From positions 148 to 39,468 of the forward strand of contig PLZO01000118.1 in the NCBI GenBank assembly GCA_003152165.1: DNA of 39,321 nt, written 5' to 3'. The stretch's first letter is position 1, and each line of letters starts with the position of its first letter. Origin of the DNA: Chloroflexota bacterium. Lineage in GTDB: Bacteria; Chloroflexota; Limnocylindria; Limnocylindrales; CSP1-4. The notes under the pieces were generated by a model. That model saw nothing but the letters and a program-made list of their open reading frames with translations. It ran no database searches and had not been told where the DNA came from. The position numbers were made by a program, and so were the translations under genes. This document shows positions 34,550 through 39,321 of this stretch, piece by piece.

Positions 34550-34661
34550 CGCTTGATCCGAGCGGCGCGCGCTTCCGGCGCACGACCCACGACGATCCGG
34601 CGTTCCTCGCCCGGCTCGATGAGGTGCTCGCGTGACCGATCCCATTCGATGTGTTCGTGGA
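34550..34661 (+). other. Unassigned segment between RT fragment and intron domain V
   Basis: These 112 bases do not match the RT continuation. One frame reads VTLDPSGARFRRTTHDD, then PAFLARLDEVLA and a stop overlapping a GTG (GTGA). It looks like the end of an unrelated coding sequence brought in by the rearrangement, but I cannot name it. Confidence 0.35.
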
Positions 34662-34695
34662 GAGCCGGATGCGCGGGAACGCGCACGTCCGGTTC
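34662..34695 (+). ncRNA. Group II intron domain V
   Basis: The 34-base hairpin begins GAGCCGGATGCG and ends CGTCCGGTTC. It has the AGC catalytic triad paired with GTT, the two-base CG bulge, and a GGAA (GNRA) tetraloop closing GCGCG/CGCGC. This is the diagnostic, most conserved ribozyme element of group II introns, and it appears intact. Confidence 0.88.
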
Positions 34696-34760
34696 GGAGG
34701 GCGGCGGCGGGGAGACCGACGGCTGAAAGGCCGCCCGGCGCCCTGCTGCCGACCCTACTC

Positions 34761-35073
34761 GCCCCGCTCGACGCGGTCGGCACCCCGCTCCTATTCCGCT
34801 TCGTCGCGGCCGCCTACGAGCGCCGCAGCCTGGGCATCGCCAGCCACTGGCCGTTCGAGGCCTGGGGCCGGTTCATCCCCGAGCAGACGACCGCGGTCTC
34901 GCTGCTCGACCGGCTCCTCCATCACGCGGTCGTCCTCGTCACCGATGGCGAGAGCTTCCGGATGAAGGAGGCGCTCAGCCGCGGTGGAGGTCGCCTATCG
35001 GTGTCCTGGACGCCGTCGCCGGGGTGGGGACTTTTCCTGGCCACCAGCGGGGACTTCTACTTGGCCATTGACA
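34761..35073 (+). pseudogene. IS21-family IstB C-terminal fragment and right end
   Basis: The frame reads APLDAVGTPLLFRFVAAAYE, RRSLGIASHWPFEAWGRF, TTAVSLLDRLLHHAVVLV and GESFRMKEAL. This is the C-terminal half of the IS21 helper ATPase IstB, normally starting after its Walker B DELGYLPLD. The N-terminal ATPase half and istA are absent. Past the IstB region, two copies of a GGGGACTT...TGGCCA repeat end at TTGACA (35068-35073), the usual right terminus of IS21 elements. The open frame continues beyond to 35117. Confidence 0.82.
35026..35073 (+). repeat. IS21 terminal repeats (right end)
   Basis: GGGGACTTTTCCTGGCCA (35026-35043) and GGGGACTTCTACTTGGCCA (35049-35067) are followed by TTGACA. Multiple repeats of this kind at the ends bind the IS21 transposase. 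Confidence 0.75.
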
Positions 35074-35362
35074 TCGTGGATGCGTCTCTCGATTTCTGGC
35101 TGCCCACCTGTATATGAAGTTCTAGCACGAACCGAATCGGCATTTCGCCGATGCAGTTCCTGCGCCTGGATCCCTTCCCCGAAAGCGCCTCTGGAGGTTC
35201 GAACTCAAAACCGTCTGCACTCCCTGACGGGTTTGGCCTACAAGAACATGGCGCTTGGCATGTCGCGGCGGAAGGGGTCGCCGGAGCCTGATGCACCGGC
35301 TCGACGCTGGCTCCCTGCAAGATGATGAGGGTCGTCGTCGCCGGGCGCCGTGGATCGGGGAA
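35074..35362. other. Region with no recognised gene
   Basis: These 289 bases lie between the IS21 right end and the 3' end of the broken FkbM gene. Only short shadow frames are seen. I recognise no promoter, RNA or repeat. Confidence 0.5.
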
Positions 35363-36232
35363 TTAGGCAGGACGTTCCAGGTTGTTTCCACGGCCCAGCG
35401 TCTCTCCCAGAAGGTGGCGCCTTGGGTCCAACGCCAGCGCCATGATCGGCATCCCGGGAGCGGCCGCCCGATTGGCGGGGGATTTCGGGTCTCGGATCTC
35501 GTATCCGAGCTCCTCGAGAAACCGCCGCACCTCCTCCTGCCGGTGGGTGCATTCAAGCAGGATGATCGGCATGTGGGCCTCGAGCGTGCCCCTGACCACC
35601 CCTAAGCACCGCGAGTTCGGCGCCTTCTACGTCGATCTTGATCAGGTCTGGCAAGCCAAGTCGAGCGCTTTCTGCATCGATCGTCGACGCCACGACCTCG
35701 ATGATGCGCCAGTCGGGATCCATGGCATTGTCGGATGGCTGACGCCACTCGAGCACGGATCCGGCTGAACCGCTCACAAGGTCACGCTTGAAGGTAATTT
35801 TCCAATAGTGCGACCGTCAACCTGTACACGGTCTGGCCCGCTCAACCGGAGCGTTCGTTGCAGAAGGGCGATGTAATCCGGATCGGGCTCGAAGGCCTCA
35901 ATCCGTAGATCAGGAAGACTGGCACGCAGACTGAACGTGAATAGGCCGTAATTGGCGCCCACATCCCAGAATGCTCGGGAGTCGTGGGCTCGCGCCAAGC
36001 AGATGAGTAGATCTTGCTCTTCGCGCTCCTCGGCCAGGCCGAACGACAGGACGGTGCCGAAATTTCGCCCGAGCCGAACGGCCACAGGGTGCGGAACCTT
36101 GTCGATTCGGATCAGCCAAGGACGATCGATTCGCTCGCCAATCCACCTGACAGGCGGAAATGCCCGCATGCGATGCAACGGATGGAATCGCCTGCGAACG
36201 CGTTCCAAACAACGCGCCAGCAGCCTCGTCAT
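35363..36232 (-). pseudogene. FkbM family methyltransferase, two frameshifts
   Basis: Three minus-strand frames together make a typical FkbM methyltransferase (SAM-dependent O-methylation of sugars or polyketides). The first piece (36232-35774) holds MTRLLARCLERVRRRF, FWDVGANYGLFTFS and IEAFEPDPDYIALLQRTL. The second (to about 35600) holds AGSVLEW, IDAESARLGLPDLIKIDVEG and AELAVLRG. The third (35599-35363) holds LEAHMPIILLECTHRQEEV and FLEELGYEIRDP. The first shift is near 35790. The second, near 35600, is explained by one extra G (GGGGTGGTC where GGGGTGTC would keep frame). Its start overlaps the preceding dehydrogenase fragment by ATGA. Confidence 0.85.
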
Positions 36233-36666
36233 CGAGCCTCGCGTTCGGTCGCCGAGCTCCGGACGCCGTCGCCGACCCGCTCCACAGCGTAGCCCAGCGT
36301 GCGAAGCCCGGCCTCCTGGAGCAGTCGTCGGCCGTTGATGAACAGTGGCCGCCGCATCGTTTTGCGCAGAGCGCCCCAGTCCAGGTCCCGGTAGACCGGC
36401 CACTCGGTGGCGATCACCGCGGCGTCCGCGCCCTGGAGTGCCGCCTCTACGGTGGACACGACCAGAAGATCCGGGAGACCCGTCGGGCGTTCTCGCCGGC
36501 GGCCGGAGCGTGGGCCCGCAGGTCTGCCTTCGTCCAGGACGCGAGCCGCCAGCCGCACGGCAGAGGACGAGCGGACATCGTCCGTGTCCGCCTTGAACGC
36601 GACAGCGGGATCGGGAAGACGCATTGTGAAGAGCACGAGGGAAGCGTTGCACATCCAGAGGGCCAC
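36229..36666 (-). pseudogene. UDP-glucose/GDP-mannose dehydrogenase, C-terminal fragment
   Basis: The 145-codon frame contains AVAFKADTDDVRSSSAVRLA, VVSTVEAALQGADAAVIATE, WPVYRDLDWGALRKTM, PLFINGRRLL and a short end. This is the UDP-binding C-terminal domain of the UDP-glucose/GDP-mannose dehydrogenase family. The N-terminal NAD-binding Rossmann domain and the central domain with the catalytic Cys are missing, so it cannot oxidise nucleotide sugars. The frame begins with a GTG directly adjoining the stop of the upstream methyltransferase gene, marking the recombination point near 36620-36666. Confidence 0.82.
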
Positions 36667-37515
36667 CTACCGCTCTCCGGCTGCCAACCAGCCGCGCAGA
36701 CCGGTGACGCGCCGGAACTCATCGGGCTCGAGCGCGCGTTTCGGGTTCCAGCCAGGACGCTTTCGCGCGACGAACAACCAGGTATCTCGAACGTCGGGCG
36801 CGAGCCTGCTGAGCTGCTCGTAGAGGCGAAGGAGTCGCGGCGGCACCTTCTGGAGCATATGGTGTGTCCCGCGGAGCTCCACGATCTCAAGGTCGAGGTA
36901 CTCGGCCAGGCGCTCGCAGTCACCTCGCGTGTACTCCCGCACGTGCCCGCGCCAGGGGTCCGGATACCAGTAGTACATTGCGTACGCGGGCAGGCTGGTC
37001 CGCCCATGCAGGACATCCAGACGCTTGCGCAGATTAACGTGGTTAGGCACTGTGACGAACAGGTAGCCCTCGGCCCGCACTGCGCTCAGGAGGTCGATCA
37101 GCAGGGCGCGAGGGGAGTTGTGCAGGTGCTCCAACACATCGTGCAGCATGACCATGTCGTAGGTGCCCGGCTCGAATGGGAGGGTCTTCCCATCGAGCTG
37201 CACGTACCTGATCCCCAACGACTCCGCGAAGGCCAGGATGGCCGTACGGTTGTCGCCGAGCTGATGCCACTCATCGCCGAGGTCATCGGCCGCGGTGCAG
37301 TCGTACCCGAGGGCGGCGACCATTGCGGTCTTGTCGCATGGGCCCGCTCCGAAATCGAGGATCCTGGCGCCCGGCCGCAGGTACCGCATGACCGTTTTCG
37401 CGATTTCGATGTGCCCTGCGTCGTGCGCCATGTAGTCAGGGAAGGGGAACCTTGCCCGCACGAGCCGCCAGGCTTCCGGCGCCGACGCTGAGTGAACCGA
37501 TCCCGACTTAGTCAC
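36667..37515 (-). CDS. Class I SAM-dependent methyltransferase
   Basis: This is a 282-aa methyltransferase with motif I LDFGAGPCDKTAMV, acidic strand-2 end CTAADDLGDEW, DMVMLHDVLEHLHNSPRALL, and LFVTVPNHVNLRKRL. The substrate is probably a sugar or glycolipid of the neighbouring cell-surface pathways, by context only. The frame is open for 46 more codons upstream, but those overlap a VanZ remnant on the other strand and are not methyltransferase-like. GTG at 37515 (VTKSGSVHSAS) is therefore preferred. It is followed without a gap by a truncated dehydrogenase. Confidence 0.85.
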   Translation of the reverse strand: MTKSGSVHSASAPEAWRLVRARFPFPDYMAHDAGHIEIAKTVMRYLRPGARILDFGAGPCDKTAMVAALGYDCTAADDLGDEWHQLGDNRTAILAFAESLGIRYVQLDGKTLPFEPGTYDMVMLHDVLEHLHNSPRALLIDLLSAVRAEGYLFVTVPNHVNLRKRLDVLHGRTSLPAYAMYYWYPDPWRGHVREYTRGDCERLAEYLDLEIVELRGTHHMLQKVPPRLLRLYEQLSRLAPDVRDTWLFVARKRPGWNPKRALEPDEFRRVTGLRGWLAAGER

Positions 37516-37551
37516 GACTGCACTTCCGCGTAACGCTCGGGCATAACCCCG

Positions 37552-37779
37552 GTCGTCGCCTGGGCGGCGCTGATCTTTTTCCTCTCGGCGCAGCCGAACT
37601 TGCGCTTTGTGCCGGACCCGGGGCTGGACTTCATCATCCGTAAGCTCGGCCACATGGGGGTGTTCGGGATCCTTGCGCTGCTCTTGTGGCGGGCGCTGGT
37701 GGGGACGACTGCCTGGCGCCAGCTATGGGCCTGGGCGTTCGTGCTGACCGTCCTCTACGCGGCGCTCGGCGGTCTCTGA
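37552..37779 (+). pseudogene. VanZ-like membrane protein remnant
   Basis: In the plus frame after a TAA near 37531, the sequence reads VVAWAALIFFLSAQPNLRF, then LDFIIRKLGHMGVFGILALL, LWRALV, and WAFVLTVLYAALGGL, then a stop. This resembles the VanZ/PhoQ-like small membrane protein family (WAALIFxLSSxP, the DKxxHxxxY helix, then LxALLYGxSDExHQ). It has no start codon and stops at the place where the conserved Asp-Glu-His-Gln end should be. It overlaps only the non-conserved 5' extension of the minus-strand methyltransferase. Confidence 0.65.
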
Positions 37780-37817
37780 CCCCTCGACGTTGTCCACAAC
37801 GTCGGTGGAGATCATGT

Positions 37818-38603
37818 CTAGTCGTAGTCACCGGGACTTCGGGGTCCTGAGCGAAGCGCAGGAGATGGGAGATTGCTCGGCTTCCTGCATGCGATAACCA
37901 TGCCATTCCATAGGTAAGGAGGCCTGTGTCCCGCGCCGGCAAAGCCGATCACGTCGAACGATTGTTCCGTAAGCAGGCTAGTTAGGGTCCTCCGGGACCA
38001 GTGTTTGATGTGGCCGCCGTCCCAGAGTGCCGTCAGCGCGCCATCCATTCTGCCTGTGAGCGCAAGGGCAATGTTCTTGAGGTAACCCCAATACGGCGTG
38101 GTCACGATGAACACTCCGCCCGGGCGGAGTGCCTCGAACGCCCGGCGTACGAACTCCCTTGGGCTGTACAGATGCTCAATCACCTCGATAGCGATGATCG
38201 CATCAAAGTTCTTCATCCCTGGGAACGCGGCCGCCAGATCCTCATAGATTGAACCGCGTGCAAAGGACCCGACGCCCCGGCTTGAGGCGATCTCAATGCC
38301 GCTTTCGGACATGTCCAAACCATAGGTCGTGTATCCTGCGGCACCGACGCTCGCCGTGAAATTGCCGTCCCCGCACCCGGCGTCCAGAACGCTGACTATC
38401 TGCGGGTCGCCCCGCAGATAACCAAGCACCGTCCTCAGATAGAGCGGTTGATGTGGCGGATCCGGCTGTTGGTGGAAGTCGTCGTATGTATGAGTGACAA
38501 CTTCGAGTTCCGGCGCCGCGGCGCTCACCGGTGGTGGCTCCACGCCTGACGGTTCCCCGGAATGCCCGCGCGGACGCGACCCAATCGGCCCCGCAGCTTT
38601 CAC
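37818..38603 (-). CDS. Class I SAM-dependent methyltransferase (UbiG-like fold)
   Basis: This is a 261-aa Methyltransf_23-type enzyme. Motif I VLDAGCGDG is at residues 72-80, YGLDMSESGIEIA ends strand 2, FDAIIAIEVIEHLYSPREFV is the post-II motif, and LRPGGVFIVTTPYWGYLKN is strand 5. The GHIKHWSRRTLTSLL segment is typical of this group. The N-terminal 30 residues are Pro/Gly-rich and may precede the true start. The GTG start at 38603 is the first in the frame. Its role in sugar or lipid methylation is inferred from the cluster. Confidence 0.88.
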   Translation of the reverse strand: MKAAGPIGSRPRGHSGEPSGVEPPPVSAAAPELEVVTHTYDDFHQQPDPPHQPLYLRTVLGYLRGDPQIVSVLDAGCGDGNFTASVGAAGYTTYGLDMSESGIEIASSRGVGSFARGSIYEDLAAAFPGMKNFDAIIAIEVIEHLYSPREFVRRAFEALRPGGVFIVTTPYWGYLKNIALALTGRMDGALTALWDGGHIKHWSRRTLTSLLTEQSFDVIGFAGAGHRPPYLWNGMVIACRKPSNLPSPALRSGPRSPGDYD

Positions 38604-38993
38604 CGTCCGATACCTCCCAGCCCTGTCAACGTGGCCCGCAGCTGGACGCTCGCATCAAACTTCGGGGAGTGCCGTCGATGCACACCATACTCCTGGTCCT
38701 CCTGTCAGTTGAACCCCCTTCCTTGACGAGGTAGCCGGGTGACGACTGGGAATCGGCACGCGGTCGACGACATCGAGCCGAACGAGGTCGGCGACTCCCT
38801 AGTCATCGGCTCTTCCTCTCCGTCGCCTGTCGAAACGCGACGCGTCGCGGGGTCGATCTCACTGGAGGTGAGCGACTGCCAGCTCCAGGATCTTGACAAG
38901 TTGGTCGTCGGTGAGGCTCAGATTTGTGATCTGCACGTAGCTGCCACGAGCTTTTGTCAACCTGCGTGGAAACTCCCTTCCAGCTTGACGTGA
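38604..38993. other. Region without a supported gene; possible 33-codon minus-strand frame
   Basis: These 390 bases lie between the methyltransferase start and the IS256-type remnant. Longer open frames here are low-complexity shadows. The only stretch with protein-like composition is a minus-strand frame 38960-38859 (TTG start), containing [20 protein letters not shown] and a stop, with AGGGAG 12 bases upstream. It could be a tiny gene or the tail of a lost one. No promoter or repeat was recognised. Confidence 0.4.
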
Positions 38994-39321
38994 TCAGGCC
39001 GCTCGCACCTCCTCCCGGGGTGGCTGTCTGACGAGGATCCCGTCGACGAACCGCTCGCCGGCGAGGACGAGGGTCATGAGGGTGACCCCGCCGTTCAAGG
39101 TCCGCCAGTGCTGACCCAGGCGCTCGACGATCTTGAACACGAGGTAGAGCGCGTTCTCCCGCACCCGGGCCCGCTTGGCCACGTTCGTGCGCAGGCGGAC
39201 TCCCGCGAAGACCGACCTCGATCGGGTTGCTCGTGCGCAGGTGGAGCCAGTGCTCGGCCGGGAAGTCGTAGAACGTGGTGAAGTCGTCCCAGTCGCGATA
39301 GAGCGTCTCGGCGGCCTGGTC
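38994..39321 (-). pseudogene. IS256-family (mutator) transposase, C-terminal part, frameshifted
   Basis: From the window edge the minus frame reads DQAAETLYRDWDDFTTFYDF, then EHWLHLRTSNPIE. After a shift of one base it reads SVFAGVRLRTNVAKRARV, ALYLVFKIVERLGQHW, LNGGVTLMTLVLAGERF and a stop. TSNPIES(x)FAxVRLRT and the following end are typical of IS256-type transposases. GAGGTCG where GAGTCG would keep the frame shows one extra G (near 39216). The N-terminal part, with the DDE Asp residues, lies outside the window. Confidence 0.85.

Larger units (their letters stand above)
33944..34760 (+). mobile_element. Group II intron, internally deleted
   Basis: This is intron sequence running from the reverse transcriptase N-terminal region to the ribozyme 3' end. 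The RT reading frame, a 34-base domain V (34662-34695) and a domain VI-like segment ending near CTACTC (34760) are present. The 5' ribozyme domains I-III are not in place; a methyltransferase fragment stands there instead. The RT catalytic YADD, maturase X and endonuclease regions are deleted. Downstream it abuts an IS21 istB fragment, so the intron may have inserted in that element. Confidence 0.75.

Noticed and set aside
34632-34760. Possible start of an intact gene leading into the IstB frame (GTG 34632)
   Set aside because: The first 43 codons are read through group II intron domains V and VI; only the downstream part is IstB.

Overview
This is a high-GC window with many GTG and TTG starts and many 4-base ATGA/GTGA stop-start overlaps. 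Sortases, a DUF2630 protein, a DUF4012 protein and a LysM protein with an N-terminal cysteine domain suggest a monoderm environmental lineage, most likely Chloroflexota. This assignment is an inference: no rRNA or ribosomal marker is present.

Layout. 1-10.65 kb is ordinary housekeeping sequence: the 3' end of folE, a RibD-C-type reductase, a DUF2630 protein, a MerR regulator with a coupled MFS exporter, a 1278-aa UvrD-type helicase with a C-terminal PD-(D/E)XK/Fe-S nuclease domain, a second MFS transporter coupled to a shikimate-kinase-like P-loop protein, and a convergent HtrA-type protease divergent from an HxlR regulator. 10.65-13.7 kb is an accessory island: an IS481-type transposase remnant abutting an SF2 helicase that lacks its N-terminal region, then, divergently across a 38-bp palindrome, an excisionase-type HTH gene overlapping a nucleotidyltransferase gene (type IV toxin-antitoxin-like), then an irregular tRNA-Thr(CGT).

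14.0-20.1 kb is a cell-surface block: a sortase with its His/Cys/Arg residues, a PHP phosphoesterase, a single-pass LysM protein, a secreted Ig-like protein ending in a sortase-type signal (LPSTST), a second sortase homologue whose catalytic Cys is Ser, and a DUF4012 protein coupled to it. 20.2-33.7 kb is a co-directional polysaccharide cluster of Wzx/Wzy type: Wzz fused to a BY-kinase, glycosyltransferases, gmd and fcl for GDP-L-fucose, a flippase, a polymerase, a methyltransferase and a WcaF-like acetyltransferase. It contains one decayed glycosyltransferase. A plausible reading is that the first block anchors or organises surface material made by the second.

33.7-39.3 kb is a decaying, transposon-rich end: a methyltransferase tail, a group II intron whose reverse transcriptase is deleted but whose domains V/VI survive, an IS21 istB fragment with its right end, a twice-frameshifted FkbM methyltransferase, a C-terminal UDP-sugar dehydrogenase fragment, two intact methyltransferases, a VanZ remnant and a frameshifted IS256-type transposase at the window edge. 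The features most worth attention are the Cys-to-Ser sortase with its neighbours, and the palindrome-controlled HTH/nucleotidyltransferase pair.
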